From contig WBMV01000078.1 in assembly GCA_013396655.1 (NCBI GenBank), forward strand, positions 62,001 to 126,000: a stretch of 64,000 nt of DNA. Direction: 5' to 3'. The notes under the pieces are model-generated. The model had not been told where the DNA came from, did no database searches, and saw only the letters and a program-made list of their open reading frames with translations. Of this stretch, positions 34,766-46,916 are shown in pieces. Both the position numbers and the translations under genes were made by a program. The stretch comes from Campylorhamphus procurvoides. Its lineage: Eukaryota; Chordata; Aves; Passeriformes; Dendrocolaptidae. Position 1 is the stretch's first letter, and the number at the start of each line of letters is the position of its first letter.

Positions 34766-37446
34766 GGAAATGTTAGAAGGAAAGATTTTTTTTTTTTAAT
34801 AGCTTTTGGGGGAGAAAGTGTTTGGCTCTTTTTTAGGGAACATAAAGGACAGCAAGATGGATTTCTTGGGGCACTTGCCATGTGAAAGTAGTGCTTTAGG
34901 TATGTGTGGTGGGTTCGGAGCCAGCGGCTGGGTTGGTTCTCTGCTGCCTTGGAACATCAGGGCTTTGAGCAGATTTGGGCAGGGTTTCTGCCATATATCT
35001 GGCAACACAGCCTTAAAATTAACTTACTGAAAAAGCAGATAAAATTTGTTTTTTTAAAAACTGTGATATTAAATAGAAGTCCTTGAGGAAAGCAGCCGTG
35101 ACTCTCCAGTCTCTTGCTGAAGCTCCCATCCTTCCCCTCCTTCTCTCCTACCCTATAAAACAACTATTATGTGTTTATAAGTTAGTGCTCCGTGTCACTT
35201 ATAAAAGAAGATTTGTTCATAAACTTCTGGATAGACAGTTCTGTGGGAATATAACTTCCTTGGCATAAACCAAGCTGCCTTTTCCAGATAATGTAATGCT
35301 AAACCAGGCTCTTTAAAGTCATAGCATACTATATATTATTATTTTATAATCTATAAAAGGCACCAGTGCTGAACCTTTAGCATTATGGAGAAGGACACTA
35401 TACTCAAATCACCAGAAAAGTTAAGGAAAACCCCAAAGACAACTTCTGTTCCAAAAAATATCCTCCAGCAAGGTGCTGGGGGTGCTCAGGGCTGGTTGCA
35501 GGGCTGCTTTCCCTGTGCCTTCTCTCTGCAAACACTGAGAGCCCAGGCATGGCCCAAAGGCACATCCCATTCCTGGGGTGGCATTGTTGGAATGGACTTG
35601 ATTGTAACCTTTGAGCTTCTGAAGTCAGGGCAGAGGACTTGGCCACACACACACATGCACATGCCTTGGACTTGCTTTTTCCATGGGCTGAAATCAGTAT
35701 TTCCTTCGATGCCCAGGAACCAGGCAGTGCATGGCTGTGTTTGCCCTCTGAACGCCCTCGATATTCAGCAGGAGCACTGAGCCCACAGGTCCACACAGCT
35801 CACCCAAAGCACAGCCCCTTCCCCAGGCTCCAGGTTTCCAGATGAGCTGGATTTGGGGATGACAGATGGGGGTCACGACACTGGTCATGTGTGCTCCCTG
35901 TTGGGAGGGGCTGCCCCATCAATCTGCTTCCAGGCTGGAAGGGGAGCCTTGTGGAGAGGAGACATCACCCCTCAGCATATGCTCTGGTTACTTCCCCTGT
36001 TTATAGAGACCATCCAAGGCTCTGTGCACTAATTATGGCAGAGGGAATTGGAAGAGGTTTCCTTGCTTGTGGAGTCCAGGCTTCAGCTCTCACAAGGGGA
36101 TTCCCTCTTCCCTTGCTTCCATAAACCCTCCCAGTGTGCTTGGAAAGCTGCTGGGATGTTCTCCCTAGTGACTGGGAATTTCCAGTGGCAGCCCAAGCCG
36201 GGCTGATACTCAGAGCAGTGGGTGGGCACCCTGCTGTGGTATCTTGTGCCATTACTGAACAGTTTGGGGTTGAACAGAATAGTGGAGTGGACCTGGTTTT
36301 CAGCTGGAAGATGCCTCCAAGGCAGATGGACAAATAGGTGTTGCCACTGGAGACCTTTAACATGACCTTTGAAGCCTGGGTGCACCTGCCTGCTCCCTTC
36401 ACATCCCTGCTGTGGCTGGGGGGGAGCACTGGTTGGCGATGACCTGCCTGCAGCAGCCTGGGGTGCTGGGCAGCCACAGGGAGCACATCAGGCACCCACT
36501 CCTTGTGCCAGGAGTGCTGGAGGACTGAGGAGAAGAGTTGACGTATTTCTGACACTGGTAGTGCTGTTAAACAAGGTCTCCTCGATCCCTGGAATGCACC
36601 ATACTGGTGTGTGTGTTTATAAAAATGTAACCAGGATCTCCTTACTGGAGCAGGAGATGCCAAGGAGGGGAGGAGGGTGCAATGTCTGCTCTGCAGGGTG
36701 CCCGGGGTGATGTGATGTTGGATACCTTGCAGAGGTGCCCTGGTTGATAACACATTAAATCACAGTGGCCACAGAGATGGTAAATCAGTAGCCTGATAGA
36801 ACCAGACCAGAAATCCTTTGACAGTTATTCTAGAGGGTCTTCACAAAACACGATGTATTTATGACCCAGTTCCTGCGTGCCTGTTCAAAGGCACTTGAAC
36901 CCCTGCCAGATCCTAAACGTGCTCCAATTCCCAGGAGTTGCATTCAGCACAATAAGGGGACATTTCACAGCAAACATTGCCCTGGCAGAACACTGGCACA
37001 AGCACCCAGCTGACAAGCAACACTTGGGCTGCTCTGTGTGGGTGTTGCGAGTCTCATCCCTCTATCCTGGCTCTGCTTGTGAACAAACACCCCTGCCAGG
37101 CTCCCTTCCTGAGCATTAGGAAGTGCAGAGGCTCTAAGGAAAAGGATTTTGAGCCTCAGCTGCCTCCATCCCAGCAGTCAGCAGAAGGAATGGGAAAGTC
37201 TCTCTGATTAATCACAAACACAGAAGTGGCTGCTGGCTGATGGTAGGGATCTGTGCTTCCCTGAGAAAACAACTTCATTGGAGTTACTTGTGACTCAGAA
37301 CAGTCACTGGAGGCAAATAGGCTTGTTTGGGACACGACACCCTGCGCTCTGTGAAGTTCCAAACCAGAAATATTTGTTACTCTCTGTCCTCCTGCAGCTC
37401 TGCAGCACAACTGGGACTGTGTGCTCCATCCCAGAGGAGAGAGGTG

Positions 37447-37531
37447 TTCCCCAGGGCAGGGATGCTCCAGGGGACAGGGATGCTCCCCAGGGCAGGGATG
37501 TTCCCAGGGCAGGGATGCTCCAGAGGGCTGG
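37447..37531. repeat. 18-base minisatellite, about 4.5 copies
   Basis: Units follow TCCCCAGGGCAGGGATGC with small changes. Copies begin near 37448, 37467, 37485 and 37503, followed by a partial unit. The period is a multiple of three, which explains the repetitive Gly-Arg-Asp-rich open frame across it. I see no sign that it is translated. Confidence 0.85.
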
Positions 37532-38954
37532 ACACAGCAGGAGAGACAGACTAAAAAGAGATCTTAACCTAGATATTAATTACATATATTTTAACCTTTT
37601 CTTTCCATCTTATATCTGAAAATTTGATCGTAACTGTTTTGGAAAAGGTTTGGTGAGGTTTGAAGTATCAAACCCCCCTGAGCACTGAGACTGGCAGGTT
37701 GGGATTGGGGGGATGAGCAGAGGTGTAGCTGGTGCTTCCAGGGATGGTGGGGACATCCCCATCCTGCCATGCCCTGGAACTCCGTGGAAGCTGGGAACAT
37801 GCTCCCTGCATTCCTGCTTTGCTGCTCCGAGCAGGATCAGCATCTGGAACAGCAGCTGCACCACTGAGCCTTTAGCCGAGGGAGTTGGAGCATGGGGTTT
37901 TCTCCAGCCTGCCTTCATTATTTGCTCTGCAATTGCACAGAGATTTCTGCTTTCACTTCCCTGAGAGTTTGGATTTGTACTCCTGTCACTTTTGTGCAAG
38001 AATCTTCTCTGACTCCTGTTGGCTTTGTTAGTGGCTTTGATTCCTGAACTTCTCTTTGAGGCCTCCTGGTCAAGGGGAATATTTATATTTCATAAGACTT
38101 GAGTGAAAAAAAATCAAAGGAGGCAGGAAATCCAGAATGCAGAATTCCTGTCAGATCCTATCCATTTTGTCAGGAAAACATGTGAAACACCCAGGTTTAA
38201 AACTTTCAGGTCCTTCTAATCTGCTGTTCTTTCATACAGGGCGAGAAAAATGTGTGTAGCATTTGGTCTCTGTCATGCAAGAGGGGCTTTGAAATTTGTG
38301 TGCTGTTGGCAGTGTACGTTGTCCTGTTCAGAAGGTGTGGATGATTCAGATCAGACCCGTGGTCACTGATGGAGGGGCACCAGTGTGGGCTGGCTCTGCT
38401 GCTCACATGGCATAAGGACTTGGCTACTGCTTTTTGGCTCCAGGTTTTTAATACCAGTCTCTTTCCAGGAATAAAATGAGGTTGATTTCATTTTGCTGTC
38501 CCACTCTTATTGGCCTGAACATCCCCTGAAATTTCAGGTTGATTTGGCATTGCCCATTAACAACACTTTATTAGTCCCCACCTTCGCCTCTTCCTGCTGG
38601 GGAATAATTCAGGGTTTATGTGCAGTTTTTCTGGGGAGTTGTCGAAGAATAATTACACCCCATCAACTCCACTTTGTGTCATTACTAATTCACACCTTTA
38701 GAGTATTTTCCAAGCAACTGATCTCAGTTGTCTCTTAATTGCTGAAGTCCATAAACTCTGTTATGCTGAAACTGTGTGAAAGATTTGCACCCTCTAAAAC
38801 TTTTCCCTCCAGTGCAAAACATAACAGAGAATTGGAATGTGGCGGCTTTATCAGATCCTATTCCTTCCCTATTTAAGCAAATTATTTGCTTCTGGCTCTG
38901 TTGAAAACTGCAAAATGTATATTAAGATGTAAAAAAATATGAGACTAGAGAGAT

Positions 38955-39328
38955 AGAAAGTTGAGGCTGTTCAGTGTGGAGAAGAGAAGGCTCTGAGGAG
39001 ACCTCGGAGCCCCTTCCAGTGCCTAAAGGGGCTCCAGGAGAGCTGGAGAGACTTGGGACAAGGGCCTGGAGGGACAGGACAAGGGGAATGGCTTCCCACT
39101 GCCAGAGGGCACGGATCGATGGGATATTGGGAGGGAATTCTTGGCAGTGAGGGTGGGCAGGCCCTGGCACAGGGTGCCCAGAGAAGCTGTGGCTGCCCCA
39201 TCCTTGGAAGTGCCCAAGGCCAGGTTGGACGGGGCTTGGAGCAACCTGGGCTAGTGGAAGGCGGGCAGGGGGTGGGATTGAATGATATTTAAGATCCCTT
39301 CCAACCCAAACCATTCTGGGATTCTGTA
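38955..39328 (+). mobile_element. CR1 LINE 3'-end fragment
   Basis: From ttgaggctgttcagtgtgga through gggacaggacaaggggaatg and agaagctgtggctgccccat to ccaacccaaaccattctggg and ATTCTGT at 39320-39326. Confidence 0.92.
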
Positions 39329-40164
39329 GATGGTGTTATCAGTCAATCAGTTTAATAAGTACTTTCATCCAGGTGTCCTTGAAACAGAATTGCCCCAATC
39401 CATCCTGCCCACAGGATGCAGTCCCTGCATCTTGTCCCCGATGAGCCAAATAGCTTGTCCCCACTCCTGTGCCAAGTCCTACCACCTCCTTGAGCATCCC
39501 AGCTGGAGCACATGGAGTTGCTGCCTTCTCAGTATCCAGGACTTGCTGGAGCCAGCGCAGGGAAGTGCAGCTCAAGCTCAGATAACAAATGGTTTCATCT
39601 GAGCATAAAAGCAAAAAATAGTGTTGGTGGCAACTCTTATTTCCCAGGAAAAAAAATCCTGAACTCCTGGCAGAGAAACAGTTTCTGCACAGAAAACATG
39701 ACACCATTTACAAAAAGCAATGTCTAATATCCTTTTCCAGCTTGGAAAGAGGAGTTTATTTTAATACATCCTTTTTTAATTGCCATGAGCTGGACTTGTA
39801 AATACTGTAAGTGGTTGAGTAATAGTCATGTGTGAGCAACCAAAGGAAGGGACAGGTTTTCCACTCTTGGACCCATAACTTAGTCCCACAGCTCAGACAG
39901 GGAGACAGCAAAGAGCAGATCCTAAACACAAATAAAAGCCTCTTGATTAAACGATTGTTTAAGCCCAGGGGACATCTGTGTGTGTGATGCCAGTGCCCAG
40001 CACAGTGGTCCAACCAGCAAGGAATTGGTGTATTGAGGGTGGTTTGGGAGGTCATAGAGGGACTGGAGGGATCCAGGCCATTCTCACTAGAATATTCCTT
40101 CCTTTCCTCTAAAAAAGGGGAGAGAAAGGGGAGAGCTCCCCTAAGAAAGGGGGAGCAAAGGACA

Positions 40165-40715
40165 AGGGAGGTGATTCCACCCCTCTGCCCCCTCAGGTGA
40201 GACCCCACCTGCAGAGCTGCTGTAGCCCTGGGAGCCAGCACAGCAAGGCCATGGAGCTGCTGGAGAGAGGCCAGAGAAGGCAACAGGATGGTCAGAGGAT
40301 GGAGCAGCTCTGCTGGGAGGAAAGGCTGGGAGAGCTGGGATTGTTCAGCCTGGAGAAGAGGAGCTTTGGGGTGACCTCATTGTGGCCTTCCAGTACCTGA
40401 AGGGGCTACAAGAAAGATGGAGAGAGACTTTGGATGAGGGCCAGGAGTGACAGGACAAGGGGAATGGCTTCACACTGACAGAGGACAGGGTTAGATGGGA
40501 TATTGGGAAGGAATTCCTCCCTGTGAGGGTGGGCAGGCCCTGGCACAGGTTTCCCAGAGAAGCTGTGGCTGCCCCATCCCTGGAAGTGCCCAAGGCCAGG
40601 TTGGATGGGGCTTGGAGCAACCTGGGCTGGTGGAAGGTGTCCCTGCCCATGGCAGGGGTTGGAATGAGGTAATCTTTAAGATCCCTTCCAACCCAAACCA
40701 CTCTCTGACTCCATG
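40165..40715 (+). mobile_element. CR1 LINE 3' region (about 550 bases)
   Basis: It shares the block gtgagaccccacctgcagag with the copy at 14640 and continues through ggaaaggctgggagagctgg, gacaggacaaggggaatggc and ccctgcccatggcaggggtt to ccaacccaaaccactctctg. It lies about 780 bases before the last STX8 exon. Confidence 0.92.
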
Positions 40716-41489
40716 AATTAGTTTCCTGTAACAGGTGTCCAACACTCATGTCACCTTATCTCTGTCGTTCAGCCATGAGGGAGAGAAAACCTGCTGTGCT
40801 GGTTTTCTGGATCAATCTCGAAAATGATCTCTAGCTCGTGGTTTTTTAACACAGTCCTTTAGTGCAGCTGGTGTGCCTGAAGTGAATATTTGTAAAGTTT
40901 TGTAAGGTCACATTCATCAACTTCTGCATGGAACCAGCGGGGTTTGGGGCAGGATGGGGCACAGGGAGCCACAAGATGCACGGTGGGGCAGAGCACTGTT
41001 GGACTGTCCAGTGCTGGATGATCCGGGTTTTCCCAAGTCAGGTACACTCCTGAAAGCCCCTCTTTGCACAGGGTTTTGTCTGAAAGCAGGAGTAGTTTGT
41101 GTTGGAAACAATTTCCTGATGCAGTTTGGATTTCCTTATGGATAATCCTTTGCCCAGTGGGACGGTACAGAGGGATTCTAGAAAAGCTTAACTGGCCTCG
41201 CCTTGAGTTAAACACATCCCTTGGTCTTTGCACAGCAGATGTTCAGGTAGGAAAATACCCTGCAGGGACTGTTAGAAAATGCTGATTTGAAGGGTGAGGA
41301 GGAGAAAGCACCTCTCTGCCAACATGGGGGTTGAGCCCACATCTCTGGGTTGCCGGCGTGCAGCGATCTGTGAGAGGCTTGCAGGGGGAGTCAGTGCCAG
41401 CTGGGAGGAGCAGCAGGAAGAATTTAATTGCAGAAAACCACTAGGAAGTGAGGAAGGCAGCAACCCTAACATCATCTCATGCCTTGCAG

Positions 41490-41557
41490 GGATGCTGGTG
41501 GTCATCGTGCTGCTGCTCATCGCCATCGTGGTGGTCGCCCTGTGGCCACTGCACTGA
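41490..41557 (+). CDS. STX8: STX8 last coding exon (transmembrane anchor and stop)
   Basis: After completing a Gly codon from the previous exon, this exon encodes MLVVIVLLLIAIVVVALW followed by three residues (PLH) and a TGA at 41555-41557. The uninterrupted hydrophobic run of about 18 residues is the C-terminal tail anchor that leaves the SNARE helix in the cytosol and the last residues in the organelle lumen. The human protein ends almost identically, with TN instead of LH. The acceptor is GCCTTGCAG at 41481-41489, with CTAAC 20 bases upstream as a likely branch site. The exon carries 21 full residues, as expected, and no frame break is seen. It is separated from the previous coding exon by 37.5 kb. 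Confidence 0.95.
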
Positions 41558-42335
41558 CGCGGAGCTGGCGCCGGGCGAGCGGCCGCTCCTCTCCGAGCAC
41601 AGGGACTGCAGGGCAGAGCCCACCTGTGTGCACAGACCTTGGTGCTGTGGCATTTGGTCCTTTGGCGTTCAGGCAGCTGCAGCTGGACAGTGGAGACATC
41701 TCTCCTGCATCTGGGTCTGAGGATGTGCTGGTGCCACCTGCCCACCTGCCACCACTTCTGCTGAGCTCAGTCGTCCCAAGGGCTTTGGAACACTGAAATA
41801 CAGGAGTGGTTTGGAGTACAGCGATGTTCCTCTGCCTCCTGATACCTTCCTTCAGAGGGAAATGATGTTTCTCAAGGAATGGTCCTGGGGAATGGCTGCA
41901 TCTGCTTTCTCAGAGGGTGGGATGTGAGTCCTCAAAGCCCTGTGGCAGGGGCAGGACCCCCCTGGGCTGCACGGAATTGCTGGTAAGTGAGTCAGTGAGA
42001 CCAGAGTTATGGGAGTTGTTGAGATGTGAACAGCAGCAGGACTCACACCAGGCCTGTGAGGGTGCAGAGCCCTGCCTGGTGTCCTCTGCCAGGCTGGCCA
42101 TGGGACATGTGCCATCATTAACATCCTCATCTCGGTGATCAACTCTGCCTCTTCCTTTTATAACTTCTCACATACTGTTAAAACTGTGGATTACATGTTT
42201 CAAAACTAACTAAAAAGAGGTACTGAATGTTTGTTTCTGGCAAAATAATTATTTTGTTACATATGTCAGTTTGATTTCAACATTAATAGAGCAAGCAATA
42301 AATACTGAATAAAAGCTGATCCCTTTCTATACAGT
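41558..42335 (+). other. STX8: STX8 3' UTR
   Basis: The UTR runs from the stop codon to the inferred cleavage site about 20 bases after the second AATAAA. The first 100 bases are GC-rich with several CpG (GGAGCTGGCGCCGGGCGAGC), and the last 200 bases are AT-rich. The end position is inferred, not observed. Confidence 0.75.
42297..42313 (+). terminator. STX8: STX8 poly(A) signals (two overlapping-range AATAAA)
   Basis: AATAAA occurs at 42297-42302 and again at 42308-42313. A GT-rich stretch (GTCTGGGGTTTCTTGTTTC) follows from about 42342 and fits a downstream processing element, so cleavage is expected near 42325-42340. Confidence 0.8.
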
Positions 42336-45225
42336 TTATCTGTCTGGGGTTTCTTGTTTCCTACCATCTCATGCTGTCCGTGAATGATTTATCCAGTGCT
42401 TCCATTTCCACAAGTGCTGATTTGCAGAAGGAAATCAGCAATTTCTATGAGTCTTCATGTGTATTATGACAGATCTGTGAGAGTTGCCAGCCCTGGGCTG
42501 GTCCTTGTGAGTGACATGAAGCCATTTTGCTATTCTGGGTTCAGTTTCCCCATCCTAGTTGGGGCTTCAGCATGGGCCCCTTCATTAAGGGCTTGGTGAC
42601 CTGAGATCACCTTCAGTCGTCCCCTTGCAGTGTGCAGGTGTTGGCTGGAGCTGAGGCTTTGACCCCATCACTGCAGGATCTGAGGTAGAAATGCCAGAGC
42701 TGGCTGTGATGGGAGAAGATGGAGTTTTGCAGGAAACAGAGGCAGGGAGCTGCTGAGTACCCCGTGGAATACATAGGATCATGGAATGGTTTGGGTTGGA
42801 AGGCACCTGAAAGACCATCTTAGAGACCATGGGCAGGGACACCTTGTACTAGCCCAGGCTGCTCCAAGCCCCATCCAACCTGGCCTTAGGCACTTCCAGG
42901 GATGGGGCAGTCACAGCTTATCTGAGCAATACCTGTCACTGACAAGATCGTGTCCTACAATCTTAGCAACTGCACTCTGGGGCCAGAGAGCATAATTTAC
43001 TTGTGTTTGTGCTCCCAGCAAAGGCACAGGGGAGGTGGAGAGAGGAGCTTAGTGGAGGAAAAGGCCAGGGCTGTGCTGATGGCCAGTTTGTCCACTGAAC
43101 ATCAGAGCTGGAGGAGAGATCAGCTTGTCTGGAGTCTTCCACTCATGTGCTTTGCTGTAGAATATCCGTTAAGCCTTTAAAAGTCCGGCCTAGGGTTTGC
43201 CTGCTTGATTTTCCTCGCAGAGATGCTTCATCTTCCAGCCTTCAGTGGAGGGGAGGAGGAAAAAAAGTTGGTTTGGTGTTCTTGTGGTTTTGAAGAGGAC
43301 ACGGCAGGAGTCTGATTAGTTTATTGCTTGATGTCAGATTAGAAATGGAGCTTTAAGCAAGGCTGCTCCAGCTGGAAACGAGTGCTGAGCAGCTTCGGAG
43401 ACGTGTTCCAAATTTGTGCATTCCTGCAGCTCTGCAGAGGGACTGACACTGGGAATGCTCCTGGAGCTGTTCCTGGCCCCGAGTGGGATTTCACTCCCAG
43501 CTCCGGAACAGCCCCCTTGATCTCCAGTGGCAGCAGGAGAACAACACATGGTTTATTGAGATGACACCATGGGCTTGGGCTTCTAATTAAAACTGTCATT
43601 TACAGGGGGAATTAAGGGTTTGTTTGAATTCCCAGGACATGCAGGATGGACGTGTAACTCATCCTGATCAACATTACACAGTGACTTTGTTCTGGTGAAG
43701 TCTTTAAAAAGACAGTTTCTGACCCACTGGGTCCTCAAACACATTTTTCCTGTCAGTGCCTGGGAAGGGTGGAAACACGAGGATCTGCTCGCTGAGACGT
43801 CGAACAAAGAGGTTCTCAGACTTGCCCTTTAGGTAACATTTAATTTGTCGTGTGGGTGAGGAATTTTATTAAAAAGCAGTTGTTTTGGCAGCGTTCTGCT
43901 GTGTGGAGGAAAGCTGTGCTGTCTGCCTGCCCTGCTAAAGAAAAAGGAAGGTTAAAATACGAGAGCTGCTAGTTTTTGGCTCTGAGCAGCGGGATTGGAG
44001 AAGCCAACCTGCAGTGGCTTCTCCAAGCAAAGGTCCTCCTGGAATGTGCCCAGAGAGACATCCCAGGCTTCTCCTTCCCTTCCACCTCCTCCATTTCTCT
44101 CTTGGACGACGTGCTCAGGAGTTTAGCCACTTCCAGTTGTTATTTTATCAAAAATACAAGTGCTGGGGGAAGGTCTGGTATGTGCTACACACACTCAGAT
44201 GTCCCAGTGCCCTGGGGGAAGAGTCCCCAGCTTCTACGTGAGGACAGAGATGACCTTGGCAGGCTGCTGGGCATTTTCATGTGGCCTGGTGTTCGGTGTG
44301 AGCTTGGAGCTGAGCTCAGTGCATGGACAGCCACTGTCCCACACTAACTGGCGGGACCAGGCTGGGAGAACCACTCCAGGTCCAGCTCTTGGTGGGAATA
44401 GGCTCATCCCTCTCTTTTCAGAGCCACCATGTCCTCTTTGGACAACTGGCCACCTGCCTGGAGCCAGAGCAACGTGGGAAACCCATTTGCTGCTCTGCGG
44501 AGCTGCCAGCGATGGCCCTGCAGCAGAGGGGGTGTCACTTGGGGCCCATTTGTCCCTGCAATAAAGATCTGAGATTTGTGCCCTCTGCGATCTTTTCGGA
44601 TTCATAAATTACCCAGGACGCCGAGGCTGCAGGTCAGGGGGCTGACCCCTCAGCCGTTTGCAGGACCTTTTGCCTCTCTTTTTCTCCCTGGAAGTGTTTT
44701 ACTGCCTCGGTTTCCCCCCGGCCCCCCCTCCAGTTTCCCATCCTGTCAGTGCCACCAGCCCTTGCCTGGATGCCCCGTGGGTGGGTGGGTGGTGGAGCTG
44801 ATGCAGAGGATGGGCCCATGGATGGGACAGAAACAGGCCCAGAGAGGGGTTGGCAGCTCCCGAGCCCAGGCTTTGCTGTCCCCTGTCCCCACACCTGTCC
44901 CCCAACTCTTTTGGCAGGTCCTGGCTCTGTGCCACTGCAGGGCTCTGGCAGCAGAGGTGAGCCCATGGGTGCTGGTGGGGACCCCCATCCCACCCAACCA
45001 CGGTGACCCCACTGCCCCGAAGGGTGGGGAGAAGCACCGGGGGCATATTTAGGGCACACATGGCTGGCACTGAGAGTCAAAAACAGCTATGACCCCTCAA
45101 CCCTGCCAAGGGGTCATTGACAGACCTGGGGACGCAGAGGGGACACCGTCACTTCCCTGCCTGGGTCCCTGTCCCTGTTCCTGGCAGCCTGAGGGGTGGG
45201 AGGAAGGGCAGGAAACAGAGATCCG
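42336..45225. other. intergenic region between the convergent STX8 and NTN1 3' ends
   Basis: About 2.9 kb lie between the two inferred transcript ends. It holds one CR1 fragment (42774-42935). The stretches 42.94-44.6 and 44.6-45.2 kb are otherwise unique. The second is GC-rich with a GTGGGTGGGTGGGTGG run near 44776. No gene or RNA was recognised. Confidence 0.7.
42774..42935 (-). mobile_element. CR1 LINE 3'-end fragment with internal deletion
   Basis: The antisense CR1 end reads AGGATCATGGAATGGTTTGG, followed by accatgggcagggacacctt and caagccccatccaacctggc. The usual atcatccagtcccaccccct segment is replaced by a short altered stretch near 42815-42830, indicating a small rearrangement. Confidence 0.88.
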
Positions 45226-45244
45226 TGTTTACAGTTTACAAGAG

Positions 45245-45250
45245 TTTATT
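45245..45250 (-). terminator. NTN1: NTN1 poly(A) signal AATAAA
   Basis: The complement of TTTATT at 45245-45250 is AATAAA. On the minus strand it is followed by CTCTTGTAAACTGTAAACA, so cleavage at the CA near 45226 is likely, and then by a T-rich GATCTCTGTTTCCTG. I found no other canonical signal closer to the stop, but I did not scan exhaustively for variant signals. Confidence 0.75.
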
Positions 45251-46916
45251 CAACTGGTTTCTGACTTTAGTTCTACCAAGTGGGTGCTGAACAGTTACAA
45301 GCTCCTTCAGGTCAATTACAGCCAATCTAACGAACAAACAAACAAAGGGGAGGGAAAAATAAAAGAAAAAAATAAAAAGAAACAACTTGGAAAACAATAA
45401 GAAAATCCACAACTTTTTCACTTGTCATTAAATATATTCATATATAATAACCATAATATATTAGTATGCATTGTAAAGAAACATTGCCCAAAGCAGTCTG
45501 CCATGGTCATAACTAAACAACATTTACAGTTCAAGATATTAACAGAAATAATAAAAAAAAACCACAAAACCAAAAACAAATCAACAGAACAACCCCAAAA
45601 CGAACACAGGTTTGTGGGGGGCGAGGTGAGTGGGTCTGCGGGGAGAGGGCACAGACACGACGAGACGAACAGAAACGAGACAAAACGACTTTTGCCGGGT
45701 GCTGTGGTTGGTGATGATTGTTTTGGCATTTCAGCTGCTCTCCAAAGCCATGCTGGGGGCACCACAGCCCCTTCCCTGGTCATCCCCCACCGCCCCAGTT
45801 CCCAGAAATGGGGGTCCTTCGCTGGTCCCGATGCGGGGGTTCCCCAGAACTGCACCCCCAGCCACCCACGCTGGTATTTAGGGGGGCACCTTTGGGGGAG
45901 TGGACAGAGGTGTCCCCCGGGAGATGTCCTAGGGCAGGGGTGGCTGCAGGGCAGTGTTGCATCCCCGGACACCTCAAAAATGGGTGTGTAAGAGGCTGTG
46001 TGCCAGTTCCACCAGCAGCTCCTGCAGGTCAAGGTTACTGGGAGCACATGAAGGGCATGGGGGACCATGGGTGGAGTGAAGGGCTTTCTCTAGTGTGGCT
46101 GGAAATGTAAAACTCCAACAGGGATGAAGGGACAGGGTCCTGGTGGGACAAGGATGGGGCCTTCTCTCCTGTGGGTTGTGTTGGTGCCTGGAGGGGTCTG
46201 GCCACAGCATGGAGAGAGTGGTGGTTCTTCTGCAGCCTCTGAGACCAGTGGAATCAGAGGAGAGGCTGGGGTGTGTCCCTGGTGGGTTTGGGGGTGTCAA
46301 GGCTGTGCTGGGGAGGACAGCTGTGCTTGACAAGGTTGGAAAACGGGAGAGAGCGTTGGGTGCCCAAGTGTGCTCAGTGGGCAGTCCCCATGTCCCCATG
46401 TCCCCTGGCCTTGCCTTCCTGCACTCGCAAGTGAAGAACTGACTTTGGGTTGGATCCTGTTGTTTTTAGGCCATCTGAAGGTCTCCCACGGTTCAGGACA
46501 TCCTGCCTGAACAAGGACATGCTCTTTCCAGACAGTGGGGTGTCCCTGGGATCAGCTGATGTTGGCTGCAGAAAAGCATCCAAGCTCTGCTTTGGGGCTT
46601 CAAGCCTCCTTTTAGACACTTGAGGTCAGATTTATCCTTCAAAACTTGGTGGCTTGGGTTCCCTCGGCTGCAAAACCATCAGCTCTCCTTGAGCTCCCAG
46701 GTAAGAACAACCAAGTCCACTCTGGGAAAGGGGAGAAAACAGACTTGACGGGGATTTGCTTGATGCCCAGGGTGGGATTTTTCTCCTAATACCCAGACTA
46801 ATTTTGGAGGGCCTTGTGGTGGCCAGGGGAAGCTCAGCAGAGCTCTCTCCCTCCAGGTGGTGTCTCCAGCAGCCCGACGCTGGCTGGAGCTTCCCTGGGA
46901 GCCTCCACTTTGCACC

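Larger units (their letters stand above)
3988..41489 (+). other. STX8: STX8 last intron, 37.5 kb
   Basis: The intron runs from GTAGGA at 3988 to GCCTTGCAG at 41489. The two flanking exons join in frame through a Gly codon (G|GG), so no exon is missing between them. A good branch-site match, CTAAC at 41466-41470, puts the branch A 20 bases before the acceptor AG. The intron carries about 15 CR1 fragments, one ERVL-like LTR with a remnant of internal sequence, an ancient LINE remnant at 11080-12170, and small tandem repeats. Long repeat-free stretches at about 4.0-7.0, 8.4-9.6, 12.9-14.3, 15.2-18.7, 19.6-21.4, 23.1-25.5, 25.8-27.6, 29.5-38.9 and 40.8-41.4 kb contain no recognisable gene. Parts of them are listed separately as candidate conserved elements. 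The single unread base (N) at 12630 falls in a CR1, and the one at 34682 falls in unique DNA. Confidence 0.9.

Noticed and set aside
35646..35664. Short (AC)n run as a microsatellite
   Set aside because: Only about six imperfect units, too short to report as a repeat.
36001..36753. Minus-strand open frame of 250 codons inside the STX8 intron
   Set aside because: It has no recognisable domain, has low-complexity Ser/Pro/His content, and no promoter or poly(A) signal was seen. It is probably chance, though a species comparison of frame conservation would settle it.
37278..37619. Repetitive Gly-Arg-Asp-rich open frame
   Set aside because: It is produced by the 18-base minisatellite at 37447-37531, whose period keeps one frame open.
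41294..41489. Open frame leading into the STX8 last exon
   Set aside because: It is intron sequence before the CAG acceptor. The joined exons give the expected protein without it.
45418..46068. Minus-strand open frame of 216 codons in the NTN1 3' UTR
   Set aside because: It lies downstream of the netrin stop on the same transcript, and its U-rich tract gives a Phe/Val/Ser run typical of non-coding sequence.
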